A stretch of 64,000 bases of DNA from assembly GCA_024742765.1 (NCBI GenBank), contig JANSXT010000015.1:1-64000 (forward strand), read 5' to 3'. Made by a program: the position numbers and the translations under genes. The notes below the pieces were generated by a model. That model searched no databases and was not told the origin of the DNA. It saw nothing but the letters and a program-made list of their open reading frames with translations. Shown piece by piece: positions 34,604 through 47,306 of the stretch. The DNA comes from Phyllobacteriaceae bacterium (GTDB taxonomy: Bacteria; Pseudomonadota; Alphaproteobacteria; Rhizobiales; Rhizobiaceae). The stretch's first letter is position 1, and each line of letters opens with the position of its first letter.

Positions 34604-35278
34604 ATGACGCACCATCTCAATGACGACGCCGATCTGTTCTACCTGCTGCGCGAGTTCGATGTGGCCTATCGCTATGCGCCCCATGGCGGCAGCGCGGCGA
34701 TCCGCGCCCATATGCGCCGGGTCCGCGAGCGCATCAGCCGGGTGCTGAAGGACAATCCGGCCGTCGAATTCACGGTGCCGTCGCGCGTGCCGGTCAACGC
34801 GCACATGACCCGCGCACTGGACAATGGCCAGCAGGACGCCGCCGAGGGTTTCGTGCGCGCCACTGCCAAGATGGCCGACCGGTTCGTATGGCAGCATGGC
34901 TATGAGAAGCTGCCGGCGGCGCTGGCGCGGAAATATGGCTATGCCGACATTCTGGGTCCGGGCGGGCTGGTGCGCGCCGAGGACATCGCGCTCGGCTTCG
35001 TCCTGTTCGGGCCGGGCTGCGTCTATCCCTCGCACAAGCACGATGGCATCACCGAGAGCTACATCGTGCTCTCAGGCGCCTGTTCGCAGAACGATATCGG
35101 CGTCTTCCGCGCGCCTTCGATGATCTTCAACGCGCCGGGCACGACGCACACCATCCGTACCTCGGCGAACGAGCCATGCCTTCTTGCCTATGCCTGGACC
35201 GCCGAACCGCAGGACATGGTGGCCCACAAGATGCGCTTCACCCGCACGCGCAAGCCGAAAGGCCCCAACTCCAATTAG
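34604..35278 (+). CDS. dddL: DddL-type cupin DMSP lyase
   Basis: 224 residues. Cleaves dimethylsulfoniopropionate to dimethyl sulfide and acrylate. Residues 144-158 (HKHDGITESYIVLSG) match the cupin motif HxHx4Ex6G exactly, giving ligands His144, His146 and Glu151 with Tyr153 nearby. The second cupin motif has His182 in FNAPGTTHTIRT. The helical N-terminal part (LREFDVAYRYAPHGGSAAIR) is the one found in DddL, not in the shorter DddQ or DddW. It is divergent from azlCD. No acrylate or DMS genes are adjacent. Confidence 0.8.
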   Translation: MTHHLNDDADLFYLLREFDVAYRYAPHGGSAAIRAHMRRVRERISRVLKDNPAVEFTVPSRVPVNAHMTRALDNGQQDAAEGFVRATAKMADRFVWQHGYEKLPAALARKYGYADILGPGGLVRAEDIALGFVLFGPGCVYPSHKHDGITESYIVLSGACSQNDIGVFRAPSMIFNAPGTTHTIRTSANEPCLLAYAWTAEPQDMVAHKMRFTRTRKPKGPNSN

Positions 35279-35817
35279 CTCTTCTCGTTGAAACTCGCGG
35301 TCCAATCCGCCCGGTCCCATGCCGCATAGACGGGATGGGCGTCCTTAATGTCGGCCCAGAGCCACGCCATCCGGTCGACGAACCATGTCTTGGCGAGAAT
35401 AGCGGCGAAGAAGCCCGAAAACGCGGTCCAGAAGATACCGGCGATGAAGCCGTAGATCGCAACCGCCATGAAGGCGATGGCGCAGGCGGTCGTCAGATTG
35501 GCAAAGCGCACATGTTCGGCCGGTACGGGCACGGTTTTCCGGTTCAGATAGGCCCGTTCGCCCAGCACACCGCGCGCCGCCCAGCTTGTCGTCGTCGCCG
35601 GCGGCACCCAGAGCCGCGGATTGGCAAACGTCCAGACCGCCATGACCGCTATGGGCACCAGCGCCCACCAGCCGATCCAGTGGCCGCTATAGAGGGCAAG
35701 GAAGGTCGGCACGCTGCCCGCAAAGCGCGTATAGGCGCTCCACGGATTGGCGTGCCGCGCCCAGGAGGCATCGTCCATCGCCATCAGCCGTTCGGCACCC
35801 TTGAAGAGAGCGTCCAT
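35275..35817 (-). CDS. DUF6653 family membrane protein
   Basis: 180 residues. RLMAMDDASWARHANPWSAY at the N-terminus, three or four hydrophobic segments and RAYLNRKTVPVPAEHVRFAN are characteristic of this family, whose function is unknown. The stop overlaps the convergent dddL stop by 4 bp. Confidence 0.75.
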   Translation of the reverse strand: MDALFKGAERLMAMDDASWARHANPWSAYTRFAGSVPTFLALYSGHWIGWWALVPIAVMAVWTFANPRLWVPPATTTSWAARGVLGERAYLNRKTVPVPAEHVRFANLTTACAIAFMAVAIYGFIAGIFWTAFSGFFAAILAKTWFVDRMAWLWADIKDAHPVYAAWDRADWTASFNEKS

Positions 35818-35870
35818 AACCGCCTCCCGTGCATGATTGAGGCCATTGATCTAGGCGCTGCCAAGCGCGC

Positions 35871-38030
<2,160 letters not shown>

Positions 38031-38070
38031 TTAGCGGGATTTGCCGGGCGCGGAAAGGCCCGTCGCGCAC

Positions 38071-38223
38071 CCACCTCCCCCTTGAGGGGAGGTCGGAGAA
38101 GCAAGCGAAGCGAAGCTGATCCGGGTGGGGGTATCAACTTTCCCGGCCGTTGCAGAAACACCCCCACCCGGCTCTGCCTCATTGTATTCGGCAGTCGCCG
38201 ACCTCCCCTCAAGGGGGAGGTGG
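38071..38223. repeat. 153-bp intergenic element with 26-bp perfect terminal inverted repeats
   Basis: Positions 38071-38096 and 38198-38223 are exact reverse complements (core CCTCCCCCTTGAGGGGAGG). A second pair of arms, CCGGGTGGGGGT and ACCCCCACCCGG, lies inside. The element can fold into one long hairpin and fills the gap between recN and ligA. It matches the general type of rhizobial intergenic mosaic/palindromic repeats and has no coding capacity. Confidence 0.8.
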
Positions 38224-38232
38224 CCCGTTCAA

Positions 38233-39906
38233 CTAACCCGCCCCAGCCAGCAATTGCTCCGCCGCCGCACGGGCTTCGGCGGTGATCGTCGCGCCGGCGA
38301 GCATGCGGGCGATCTCCTCACGCCGCGCGTCGCGGTCCATCTCGGTCACAGAGGTGACGACGCCGCTGCCATTGCCGCCGCTCTTTGCGATCAGGAAATG
38401 ATGCGCGGCGCGTGCCGCCACCTGCGGCGCATGGGTCACCGACAGGACTTGGACACCGTCCGACAGGCGGCGAAGGCGTCCGCCGATCGCATCGGCCACC
38501 GCGCCGCCGACGCCCGTATCGATCTCGTCGAAGACCAAAGTCGGCGCCGAACCACGATCGGCCAGCGCCACTTTCAGCGCCAGCAGGAACCGCGACAGTT
38601 CGCCCCCGGACGCAACCTTCATCATCGGCCCGGCGCGCGTGCCCGGATTGGTCCGCACCCAGAATTCGACCTCGTCAATGCCCGCCGGCGCGCGGCGGTC
38701 CGGATCGGACGTGCGGTGGACGATGAATTCAGCCTTGTCGAGCTTCAAATCGGGCAGCTCTGTCATCACCGCGGCGGTCAGTGCTTCGGCCGCCTCGGCG
38801 CGCCGGGCCGACAGGTCCGCCGCCGCCCGGTCATAGGCGGCAAGCGCTTCGCGCGCTTCCTGTTCAAGCCCCGTGAGCGCGGCTTCGCCCGCGTCGAGAT
38901 CGGCCAGCTGATCGGCCATCGTCACCGCAAGCGCCGGCAGATCGTCGACCGCGCAATCATATTTGCGGGCTGCCGCGCGCAGGCCGAACAGGCGCTCCTC
39001 GGTGCGTTCGAGCGCCTGCGGATCATGGTCGCTGTCAGCGATCGCCTGCTCGATGCGGTTCTGCGCCTCGGCAAGATGATCGAGCGCCGTGGCCAGATGC
39101 TCGTTGACATCATCGAGCAGGCCCGGAACTTCGGGCGCCTTGCGCTCGAGGCGCCGCAACAGACCGGCAATCTCCGGCACCGCCGATGCCGGCCCGCCCA
39201 GCGTCTCCTGCGCATCGTTGAGATCGCCCGCCACCTTTTCGGCGGCCATCATGGCGGTGCGCTTTTCGGCCAGCGCGTCCTCCTCGCCCGCCTCGGGCGC
39301 CAGCGTTGTCAATTCGTCCACCGAGGCGCGCAGGAAATCGGCTTCGCGCGCCGCCGCCTCGATGCGCGCCCGTTGACGGGCAAGTGCCGCATCGGCCGCC
39401 TTGAACGCCGCGTGCAGCCCGGCCACATGCGCCGCATCGGCGAAAAGCCCGCCAAAGGCGTCGAGCAGGTCGCGATGGGATGCGGTGTCGACCAGCGCCC
39501 GGTCGTCATGCTGGCCGTGGATTTCGACAAGCTGTCGGCTGGCGTCGCGCAGCGTGGCAACGCTGACGGTCTGATCGTTGACGAAGGCGCGCGTGCGCCC
39601 GTCCGCGCTCTGCACCCGGCGGAAGATCACCGGCTCGCCCGGCTCCACCGAAACGCCAGCTTCGGAAAACAGCCCGTGCAGGGGATGGCTGGCCGGCAGG
39701 TCGAACACCGCCGTCACCTGCCCGTCCTTGGCGCCCTGGCGCACAAGACCCGCATCGCCGCGCCCGCCAAGGGCCAGCGAAAGCGCGTCAAGGAGGATGG
39801 ATTTGCCGGCGCCAGTCTCGCCGGTCAGAACGGCCAGCCCCGCCTCGAAGCGGATCGCCAGCCTCTCGATCAGCACGATGTCGCGGATCGACAGCTCGCT
39901 GAGCAT
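38233..39906 (-). CDS. recN: DNA repair protein RecN
   Basis: 557 residues. SMC-like ATPase in double-strand-break repair. It begins MLSELSIRDIVLIERLAIRF, with Walker A GETGAGKSILLDALSLALGG near residue 30. Long coiled-coil arms (about 160-370) and a C-terminal Walker B LVFDEIDTGVGG with the GGELSRFLLALK signature complete the protein. It follows bamD in the usual order. Confidence 0.96.
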   Translation of the reverse strand: MLSELSIRDIVLIERLAIRFEAGLAVLTGETGAGKSILLDALSLALGGRGDAGLVRQGAKDGQVTAVFDLPASHPLHGLFSEAGVSVEPGEPVIFRRVQSADGRTRAFVNDQTVSVATLRDASRQLVEIHGQHDDRALVDTASHRDLLDAFGGLFADAAHVAGLHAAFKAADAALARQRARIEAAAREADFLRASVDELTTLAPEAGEEDALAEKRTAMMAAEKVAGDLNDAQETLGGPASAVPEIAGLLRRLERKAPEVPGLLDDVNEHLATALDHLAEAQNRIEQAIADSDHDPQALERTEERLFGLRAAARKYDCAVDDLPALAVTMADQLADLDAGEAALTGLEQEAREALAAYDRAAADLSARRAEAAEALTAAVMTELPDLKLDKAEFIVHRTSDPDRRAPAGIDEVEFWVRTNPGTRAGPMMKVASGGELSRFLLALKVALADRGSAPTLVFDEIDTGVGGAVADAIGGRLRRLSDGVQVLSVTHAPQVAARAAHHFLIAKSGGNGSGVVTSVTEMDRDARREEIARMLAGATITAEARAAAEQLLAGAG

Positions 39907-39922
39907 CGCAAGTGAGCCCGGA

Positions 39923-40801
39923 TCAGCCGCCGGCCGGGCGGTTCAGGACATTCTGCGTCGCACGGGAAATCCACGAGCCGGCATTTTCGCGCGGCTCAAG
40001 ACCGCCGGTTGCCAGAAGCGCGTAGGAATCGGCATACCACTGGCTGTCGGGGAAGTTGTGGCCCAGAACCGCCGCAGCCGTCTGCGCCTCGGAGGCGAGG
40101 CCCATGGCGAAATAGGTCTCGGTCAGGCGCGCCAGCGCCTCTTCGACATGGCGGGTGTTGCCATATTCCTCGACCACCAGCCGAAAGCGCGGCAGCGAGG
40201 CGGCATATTCGCGCCGCTCGAGATAATAGCGTCCGACCTGCATCTCCTTGCCGGCCAGCTGGTCGCGCGCGGCGCGGATCTTGGCCTTGGCGTCTTCCTC
40301 GTAGATCGAGCCGGGATAGCTCTCCAGAAGCCGGTTGAAGTTCTGGATTGCCAGCCGCGTGTCGCGCTGGTCGCGCGTCACTTCGGGCATCTGCTTGAAG
40401 TACGAAAGGCCGATAATGTACTGCGCGTAGGCCGCATCCTCATGGGTCGGATAAAGGTTCACGAACCGCCGCGATGCCGAGATCGCATCGTCGAACCGGC
40501 CCATCCGGTATGCGGTGAAGGCGGCCATCACGTTCGATTTGCGGGCAAATTCCGAATAGGGGTGCTGCCGGTCGACAGCTTGGAACTTGCGCTGCGCTTC
40601 CTGCAGCCGGCCGGTGTTCAGATTGGCAAGCCCCTGATTGTAGAGCACGTCGGCCGGCTCGATCGTGTCGACATAGCTCGACAGATCGACGGAATCATTA
40701 TCGCGGGCACAGCCGCTGACGCCCGTCGCGGCCAGCGCGACAAGGGCAACCATCGTGCCGATGCGCATCGTGCGCGATGCTGATACTCGATTGGCGCTCA
40801 T
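39923..40801 (-). CDS. bamD: Outer membrane assembly lipoprotein BamD
   Basis: 292 residues. Essential BAM-complex lipoprotein. The signal peptide ends in the lipobox VSGC (Cys near residue 31). Tetratricopeptide-type repeats follow ([35 protein letters not shown]). It lies between lpxC and recN, its normal rhizobial place. The start is uncertain: ATG at 40801 gives a long leader, and an in-frame ATG 11 codons later also gives a good signal peptide. Confidence 0.94.
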   Translation of the reverse strand: MSANRVSASRTMRIGTMVALVALAATGVSGCARDNDSVDLSSYVDTIEPADVLYNQGLANLNTGRLQEAQRKFQAVDRQHPYSEFARKSNVMAAFTAYRMGRFDDAISASRRFVNLYPTHEDAAYAQYIIGLSYFKQMPEVTRDQRDTRLAIQNFNRLLESYPGSIYEEDAKAKIRAARDQLAGKEMQVGRYYLERREYAASLPRFRLVVEEYGNTRHVEEALARLTETYFAMGLASEAQTAAAVLGHNFPDSQWYADSYALLATGGLEPRENAGSWISRATQNVLNRPAGG

Positions 40802-40952
40802 GAACCAGCCCGTCTCCTATTGCGCATGGCGGCCATCGGCCTGCCGCGCGAACATTCGCCCGTTTACCTGTTCGGGTCCCTTGCGGCAACGCCTGCAAAG
40901 AAATTGGCACAATTTTGTGGCGGTTGCCGTTAATGGCGCCCGCCGCCGCCGG

Positions 40953-41906
40953 TCATACGGCCCAGGGCGCGTAGACCTGGCCCGTCACCGCCACCAGATC
41001 GCCGGCATAGACGATGGCGTGCGGCACCGGCGTTTCGACGATCTCATAGGCGGCCGGATCGGCCAGAAGCGCCCGCAGCGCGATCGCGTTCAGCCGGTGG
41101 CCGCCGCGATAGGACGAAAAACAGCCGATGAAATTGGCGCCGGCCAGCGCCAGATCGCCCACCGCGTCCAGCGTCTTGTGGCGCACGAACTCGTCGGCAT
41201 AGCGCAGGCCCTCGCAATTGACGACCGCGTGATCGTCGCCGATGACAACCGAATTGCCCAGCGAGGAGCCCAGCGCATGGCCCGAGGCCCACAGCCGCTC
41301 AACATCCTTCATGAAGCCGAAGGTGCGCGCGTCCGCCAGTTCCTCGCGGAAGACGTCACCGTCGATCTCGCCGCGGAATTCCTGCCGGCCGATCGCCTTG
41401 CTTTCGAAATCGATGACGATCTCGTAGCGCGTGCCCTCATGCGGGCGAAACTCGGCCCAGGAGCCGCCATGCTCGACGCGCACGGTCTTCTTGACGCGGA
41501 TATAGCGGCGTTTGACCAGATGATGCTCGATGCCCGCTTCCTCGATCGCGGCGATGAAGACGCGGGCACTGCCGTCCATGATCGGCACTTCGGACGCGTC
41601 GATCTCGACGATCACATTGTCGAGCCCGAGCGCCGAGAAAGCGGCCATGATATGTTCGATTGTGGAGACGTGGACGCCGGCGGGGTCGCCGAGCATGGTG
41701 CACAGATCGGTGGCGCCGACCTGGGAGACCACGGCCGGCAGATCAACTTTCGATCCGTCGTCAAGAATGCGCCGGAAGACGACGCCGGTGTTCGGTTCGG
41801 CCGGGAGCAGCGTGATCGACACTTCGGCACCGGTGTGCACACCGATTCCCGACAGGCCTACCGCTTTGCGCAGTGATGCCTGATAGGCCCGCAGATCAGT
41901 CCCCAT
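40953..41906 (-). CDS. lpxC: UDP-3-O-acyl-N-acetylglucosamine deacetylase
   Basis: 317 residues. Zinc amidase for the committed step of lipid A synthesis. Motifs are GIGVHTGAEVSITLLP at the N-terminus, the Zn-binding His in STIEHIMAAFSALGLDN, the KTLDAVGDLALAG segment carrying His and Asp, and the catalytic His in YRGGHRLN. It is downstream of ftsZ, from which it is separated by a hairpin and a 269-bp gap that probably holds its own promoter. Confidence 0.96.
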   Translation of the reverse strand: MGTDLRAYQASLRKAVGLSGIGVHTGAEVSITLLPAEPNTGVVFRRILDDGSKVDLPAVVSQVGATDLCTMLGDPAGVHVSTIEHIMAAFSALGLDNVIVEIDASEVPIMDGSARVFIAAIEEAGIEHHLVKRRYIRVKKTVRVEHGGSWAEFRPHEGTRYEIVIDFESKAIGRQEFRGEIDGDVFREELADARTFGFMKDVERLWASGHALGSSLGNSVVIGDDHAVVNCEGLRYADEFVRHKTLDAVGDLALAGANFIGCFSSYRGGHRLNAIALRALLADPAAYEIVETPVPHAIVYAGDLVAVTGQVYAPWAV

Positions 41907-42117
41907 GAGCTTTCCTTGCTCTTATTGTTTTGCGAAACGTCCCGTTCCCCGGACCGGTTTCGTAGCATCAGACGAAGGGACACCCTCTCCACTTCGCGCC
42001 GCACATTAGTCGCGAGTCGGCGAAACGGCCAAATCACGGATGGTTACCATATGTAACGCGTGCGGCCCGCCGGTTTCATACATTCGTAAGTACAATCAGT
42101 GGTTTAACAAATGGCAA

Positions 42118-42140
42118 ACGGGGCGCCTGTGGCGCCCCGT
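42118..42140 (-). terminator. Hairpin downstream of ftsZ
   Basis: ACGGGGCGCC and GGCGCCCCGT pair perfectly around a 3-base loop. On the reverse strand GTTTGCC follows, a weak T-run, so it may be a partial terminator for the ftsZ transcript. Confidence 0.6.
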
Positions 42141-42175
42141 CAGCGGATTACGGTTTGGTAAGGCAGCGGCCAGGT

Positions 42176-43963
42176 TCAGTTGGCCTGGCGCCGCAGGAAG
42201 GCCGGTATTTCAAGTTGGTCGTCGCTGTCGGCGACCGGCGAAGGCGCCTGGGTGCGGCCATGATCGTCAAGCTGGCCCTTGCGCGGCGCATAGAGCGCAG
42301 CATCGGCGCCAAGCGAGCGGCGCGGCTGGCCGGCGCCCTGCTCGATCGAACCTGCCGGGCGCAGGCGCGGCGGCTCGGGCGCATCCATCTCGTCCTTGCG
42401 CGACAGGCCGTGCGTCAGCCGCTTGAGCAGACCCAGCGGGCCGCGCTCGTCATGGGCGTCATCATCGTCCAGCCCGGTGTCGCGCGCTTCCACTTCCGCC
42501 TGTACCATGGGCGGAAAATCCTCCACCTGCGGCATGCGCGGCTGCGGTGCGGGCGCTTCGGCCATCGGCGCCGGCGCCTGGGGCATCGATGCCGGCTGCA
42601 CCGGCGCGCTCGCCGCCACAGGCGGCTGGGCTGCCGGCAGATCGGTTGCCGGACGGGCCGGCATGGGCTGCGGCGCGGACTGGAAGAGCCTGCTCTGCGG
42701 GCGGAAGTCGCCATCGGCCTGTGCCTGCGCGGCGCCGCTGGCAGCGGTCGGCATCATCTCGAAGGCCGCCATGTCGCGCTCGGTCTCGGCGATCACATCG
42801 TCACTGACAGACGGTGCCGGTGCTGCCGGTGTGGCGGCGGGCGCCGAAGCGGTGGCGGGTGCTGCCGGCTGGGTGCGCGCGGCGGGCCGCAGAACCGACG
42901 GCTTGTCGGCGCCGGCTTCGGGTTTTGCGGCGGGCGTTGCCGCGCCGGTCACAGCGCGCGGGATCGATGTCGGTGCCGGACGCGCCGCCATGGCCTCGCC
43001 CGATTCGATGCCCGTTGCGACCACCGAGACGCGGATCAGGCCCTCAAGTGATTCATCGAAGGTCGCACCCAGAATGATGTTGGCATCCTGGTCGACCTCC
43101 TCGCGAATGCGGGTCGCCGCCTCGTCCACCTCGAACAGCGTCATGTCGCGGCCGCCGGTGATCGAGATCAGCAGGCCCCCGGCGCCCTTCATCGAGGTTT
43201 CGTCGAGCAACGGGTTGGCGATCGCAGCTTCCGCCGCGGTCATCGCGCGGCCCTCGCCCGAGGCTTCGCCGGTGCCCATCATCGCCTTGCCCATGTCGCG
43301 CATCACCGAGCGCACATCGGCAAAATCGAGGTTGATCAGCCCTTCCTTGACCATCAGGTCAGTGATGCAGGCGACACCCGAATAGAGCACCTGGTCGGCC
43401 ATGCCGAACGCATCGGCAAAGGTGGTCTTGTCGTTAGCGATCCGGAACAGGTTCTGGTTCGGAATGACGATCAGCGTGTCGACATTGGCCTGCAGTTCCT
43501 CGATGCCCTGGTCGGCGGTGCGCATCCGGCGCTGGCCCTCGAAGTGGAACGGCTTGGTGACGACGCCGACCGTCAGGATGCCGCGCTCGCGCGCCGCGCG
43601 CGCGACCACGGGCGCAGCGCCCGTGCCGGTGCCGCCGCCCATGCCGGCGGTCACGAAGCACATATGCGTCGAATTGAGATGATCGTTGATCTCGTCGATG
43701 CATTCTTCAGCCGCCGCGCGGCCCACATCGGGCTGCGAGCCGGCGCCGAGCCCTTCGGTGACGCCCATGCCGAGCTGGATGATCCGGCCCGCCTTGTTCA
43801 TCGAAAGCGCCTGCGCATCGGTGTTTGCGACCACGAACTCGACGCCGTCGAGGCCGCCGGTGATCATGTTGTTGACCGCGTTGCCGCCGCCGCCGCCGAC
43901 GCCGAAGACGGTGATCCGCGGCTTGAGCTCGGTGATGTCCGGCTTTTGGAGATTGATTGTCAT
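42176..43963 (-). CDS. ftsZ: Cell division protein FtsZ (long rhizobial form)
   Basis: 595 residues. Tubulin-like GTPase that builds the division ring. [18 protein letters not shown] opens the GTPase domain, the tubulin signature is [12 protein letters not shown], and [11 protein letters not shown] and the T7-loop region follow. After about residue 320 comes a long Pro/Ala-rich variable linker of roughly 220 residues and the C-terminal peptide [10 protein letters not shown] that binds FtsA. The start at 43963 ([17 protein letters not shown]) matches relatives. The long linker is usual for rhizobia. Confidence 0.97.
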   Translation of the reverse strand: MTINLQKPDITELKPRITVFGVGGGGGNAVNNMITGGLDGVEFVVANTDAQALSMNKAGRIIQLGMGVTEGLGAGSQPDVGRAAAEECIDEINDHLNSTHMCFVTAGMGGGTGTGAAPVVARAARERGILTVGVVTKPFHFEGQRRMRTADQGIEELQANVDTLIVIPNQNLFRIANDKTTFADAFGMADQVLYSGVACITDLMVKEGLINLDFADVRSVMRDMGKAMMGTGEASGEGRAMTAAEAAIANPLLDETSMKGAGGLLISITGGRDMTLFEVDEAATRIREEVDQDANIILGATFDESLEGLIRVSVVATGIESGEAMAARPAPTSIPRAVTGAATPAAKPEAGADKPSVLRPAARTQPAAPATASAPAATPAAPAPSVSDDVIAETERDMAAFEMMPTAASGAAQAQADGDFRPQSRLFQSAPQPMPARPATDLPAAQPPVAASAPVQPASMPQAPAPMAEAPAPQPRMPQVEDFPPMVQAEVEARDTGLDDDDAHDERGPLGLLKRLTHGLSRKDEMDAPEPPRLRPAGSIEQGAGQPRRSLGADAALYAPRKGQLDDHGRTQAPSPVADSDDQLEIPAFLRRQAN

Positions 43964-44028
43964 GGTTTCATCCTCTGTGTGTGCCAGACCGGCCTGCGGC
44001 TCTGGGGCCTTGTTGCCTTCGTCCGTGT

Positions 44029-45348
44029 CTAGAAACTCTCTTTGATCCATTGTGTCATCCGCCCGAGCGGCCCTTCTGTTCCGGTCAGCCTGACCGACGC
44101 GGTTCCGCGAAAACGCTCACTTGAATGATCATTTGCCGCCACCTGCGGGTAGACCATCAGGCCCACGGCAGCGGCAAAGGCCGGACCCTTGGCGGCGGCG
44201 GGAAGCCCGCGCACGCCCAAGGGCCGGCCGATCCTGACATTGCGGCCAAGCGTCCGGCGGGCCATGTCGGCCAGCCCGCCAAGCTGCGCCGCCCCGCCCG
44301 TCAAAACGACCCGCTTGCCGACCACCGACGAATAGCCCGACGCATTGATGCGCTCGCGCAGCATTTCCAGCGTCTCCTCGACGCGCGCGGCGATGATGCG
44401 GTTCAAAAGGCTGCGCGGGATCTGATGCCCGCCCTCGTCGCCATCCTCGCCCATCGCGGGCACCTGGATGATGTCGCGATCATCGACCGATGTGGCGATC
44501 ACCGAGCCCTGCATGACTTTCAGCCGTTCGGCATCCTCCAGCCGGCAATTGAGCCCGCGCGCAATGTCCATCGTCACATGATGGCCGCCCAGCGGGATCG
44601 TCTCGGCATGGACGAAACGGCGTTCGGAGAAGATCGCGATCGAAGTGGTGCCGCCGCCCATGTCGACACAGGCGCAGCCCAGTTCCAGTTCGTCGTCGAC
44701 CAACGTCGCCAGGCCGCTCGCATAGGGCGTCGCGACAAGCGTTTCGATCGTCAGATGGGCACGGTTGATCGCCAGTTCGAGATTGCGCACCGGAGCCGCA
44801 TCGGCCGTCAGAAGGTGCATGTTCAGCGCCAGCTCGTTGCCGATCATGCCGCGCGGGTCGATGATGCCGCGCTCGCCGTCGAGCATGTGGTCGATCGGCA
44901 GCAGATGGACGACATGGCGGTCGACGCGCGCCGCGCGGGCGATCGCAGCGCGCAGCACCTGTTCGATCTCGCGCGGCGAGACCGGCTTGTCGCGGAGCGG
45001 CAGCGTCGCCGTGCAGATCGCCGATTTCGGCCGGCCGGCGCTAAGATTGACGATCATCGAATCGACGGTGACGCCGGCCATCCGCTCGGCGGCTTCGACA
45101 GCATGACGGATCGCCCGCTCGGCGGCGTCCAGATCGACCAGAACGCCCGACTTGATGCCGAGCGAACGGGTGTGGCCGATGCCGATCACCTCGCCCTGAT
45201 GGGTGCGGCCGGTCAGAAAGCGGCCGCTCTCGGACGGCATCATTTTCGCGATCATGCAGACCGTCTTGGTGCTGCCCAGATCGAGCACGGTGACCGTCGC
45301 CGTGCGGCGGCTGCGCTTGGACGTGTCCTGGGTGCGGGTGGACGCCAT
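44029..45348 (-). CDS. ftsA: Cell division protein FtsA
   Basis: 439 residues. Actin-like membrane tether of Fts[20 protein letters not shown] (phosphate 1), [14 protein letters not shown] (phosphate 2) and [17 protein letters not shown] (adenosine) are present. The C-terminal amphipathic helix is [12 protein letters not shown]. Its start overlaps the ftsQ stop by 1 bp. It is followed by ftsZ after 65 bp. Confidence 0.96.
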   Translation of the reverse strand: MASTRTQDTSKRSRRTATVTVLDLGSTKTVCMIAKMMPSESGRFLTGRTHQGEVIGIGHTRSLGIKSGVLVDLDAAERAIRHAVEAAERMAGVTVDSMIVNLSAGRPKSAICTATLPLRDKPVSPREIEQVLRAAIARAARVDRHVVHLLPIDHMLDGERGIIDPRGMIGNELALNMHLLTADAAPVRNLELAINRAHLTIETLVATPYASGLATLVDDELELGCACVDMGGGTTSIAIFSERRFVHAETIPLGGHHVTMDIARGLNCRLEDAERLKVMQGSVIATSVDDRDIIQVPAMGEDGDEGGHQIPRSLLNRIIAARVEETLEMLRERINASGYSSVVGKRVVLTGGAAQLGGLADMARRTLGRNVRIGRPLGVRGLPAAAKGPAFAAAVGLMVYPQVAANDHSSERFRGTASVRLTGTEGPLGRMTQWIKESF

Positions 45349-46304
45349 CAGATGCGGTTCCCCCGCCGGGCCTGTTCGCGGGCCGCATCGCGCGCCTCGA
45401 TCAGCGCCTTGCGCGCGTCGAGCGCATTGCTGGTCAGGGCAAACAGGGTGCGATCCTCGAACCGCATGTCGATGGCCGCCAGATCGCGGCCGAACACGTC
45501 GAGTTCGTCCTGCATCGCCACCAGCCGCTCGAGCGCCTTTTCGACGCCCGTCTCCGGCAGGCGGATGGTGATGCCATTGTCGAGCCTGAGATCCCAGCGC
45601 CGCTGGCCGACGCGGATATGAGCGCGCACCCGGTCGGCGACAGTCGGGTATTGCTGGACGGTGGCCACGAAGCCGGCGCCTGTTTCGGCGGCGCCCTTGC
45701 CCACCAGAAGCGGCAGCGCGGCAAGGCCCGGATGGGCGGCATAACCGCCGATCACCGCGCCGTCCTGCTCGATCACGGATAGCGCTTCGCCGGTCTGCCA
45801 CACGGCAAAGGGCGCGCGTTCGCCCACTTCGACGACGAGCTTGGACGGATAGACTTTCGCGATCCGGGCGCTGGCGATCCATGGCAGGTCGGTCAGCGCG
45901 GCGCGGGCGGTTGCCGGTTCGATCGAGACCAGCGAACGCCGTCCGTTCAGCCCGAGCGCTGCGAACACGTCATCCACCGGCGTATAGGTGTTGCCGGACA
46001 GTTCGATCTCCTCGACGGCAAAGCCCGCCGCAGCCGTCGTCTGCTCGACCGCCTGACCAAACTGGCCGCCCAGAACCGAGCCATAAAGGATCGCGCCGCC
46101 GATCACCGCGCCAAAAAGCATGGTTTCGGTGCGCGGCGGAACGCTGACATCGCCGGAGACCAGACGCCCGACGAAACGGACCGGCCGGCGCAGCGCGCGC
46201 GGCAGCACACGGGCACGCGGCCCGCGCTTCGCCGAAGCCCTGCCGGCCTCCGCTCCGTTCCGATCTGACGTCAACGCATGCAAGTTGCGTCCTCCACCAT
46301 CCAC
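45348..46304 (-). CDS. ftsQ: Cell division protein FtsQ
   Basis: 318 residues. Divisome bitopic membrane protein. A basic cytoplasmic N-terminus ([15 protein letters not shown]) precedes one membrane helix ([19 protein letters not shown]), then POTRA ([24 protein letters not shown]) and beta domains ([15 protein letters not shown]). ATG at 46304 would overlap ddl by 34 bp. A TTG at 46283, placed 7 bases after GGAGG, is a plausible alternative start. Confidence 0.93.
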   Translation of the reverse strand: MDGGGRNLHALTSDRNGAEAGRASAKRGPRARVLPRALRRPVRFVGRLVSGDVSVPPRTETMLFGAVIGGAILYGSVLGGQFGQAVEQTTAAAGFAVEEIELSGNTYTPVDDVFAALGLNGRRSLVSIEPATARAALTDLPWIASARIAKVYPSKLVVEVGERAPFAVWQTGEALSVIEQDGAVIGGYAAHPGLAALPLLVGKGAAETGAGFVATVQQYPTVADRVRAHIRVGQRRWDLRLDNGITIRLPETGVEKALERLVAMQDELDVFGRDLAAIDMRFEDRTLFALTSNALDARKALIEARDAAREQARRGNRI

Positions 46305-47197
46305 TCAAGCAGTTCACCAAACGAATGACCGGCGTGAACGGCGATCTCCGGAACCAGCGAAGTCGCCGTCATCCCCGGTTGCGTGTTGATTTCCAGCCAG
46401 ATCAGCTCCCCGTCTTCGGAGAACCGGTCATCGTAGCGAAAATCCGAACGCGTCACGCCCCGGCACCCGAACGCCTGATGTGCTTTGAGCGCCAGTTTCG
46501 TTATCGTTTGGTAAATATTTGGTGAAATTTCAGCCGGACAGACATGTTTTGAACCACCTGAAACATATTTTGAATCATAGTCGTAGAACTGGTGCCCGAC
46601 CGGTATGATTTCGGTCACGCCCAGCGCCACGTTGCCCATAACGGCACAGGTCAGCTCGCGCCCGTGAATGTAGCGCTCGACCATCACCCGGTCGCCATAG
46701 GCCCATTCGTCGGAGGTGATGATCTGCGGCGGATGGGGCTGGTCGGCCTGGACAATGACGACACCGAAGCTCGACCCTTCCGCTACCGGCTTGACCACAT
46801 AGGGCGGCTGCATCGGGTGCTTGGAGGTGAAGTCGTGCCGGTCCATCACTTTGGATTCGGCGATCGGAATGCCATGGGTTTTCGCCAGCCGCTTGGACAT
46901 TTCCTTGTCCATGGCCAGCGCCGTCGCAAGAACACCCGAATGGGTGTAGGGGATTTCGAGATATTCGAGGATGCCCTGGATCGTGCCGTCCTCACCGAAC
47001 GGGCCGTGCAGCGCGTTGAAGGCAACGTCCGGCTTCAGGTCGGCCAGCGTGCGGGCCACATCGCGGTCGACATCGACCCGGGTGACCCGATAGCCGACCT
47101 TTTCAAGTTCGTCCGCGCATTCGCCGCCGGAACTCAGGCTCACCGGCCGTTCGGAGGAAAATCCACCCATCAGGACGGCGACGTGTTTCTTGGTCAT
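46271..47197 (-). CDS. ddl: D-alanine--D-alanine ligase
   Basis: 308 residues. Makes the D-Ala-D-Ala dipeptide of peptidoglycan. It begins [23 protein letters not shown]-grasp residues include [18 protein letters not shown], and [10 protein letters not shown] and [17 protein letters not shown] are near the C-terminus. The start at 47197 gives [12 protein letters not shown]. In rhizobia ddl usually lies close to murB; here about 10.6 kb of other genes intervene. Confidence 0.96.
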   Translation of the reverse strand: MTKKHVAVLMGGFSSERPVSLSSGGECADELEKVGYRVTRVDVDRDVARTLADLKPDVAFNALHGPFGEDGTIQGILEYLEIPYTHSGVLATALAMDKEMSKRLAKTHGIPIAESKVMDRHDFTSKHPMQPPYVVKPVAEGSSFGVVIVQADQPHPPQIITSDEWAYGDRVMVERYIHGRELTCAVMGNVALGVTEIIPVGHQFYDYDSKYVSGGSKHVCPAEISPNIYQTITKLALKAHQAFGCRGVTRSDFRYDDRFSEDGELIWLEINTQPGMTATSLVPEIAVHAGHSFGELLEWMVEDATCMR

Positions 47198-47306
47198 GGT
47201 CTCTCCGGTGTTGCGCGCGCGGCCGGCGCACGGCACCGGACGGCGCAATCATAAGCTGCGAAACTTGACGCACGCTGGAATGGCGCGGGCCGCGCAATGC
47301 GGGCGA

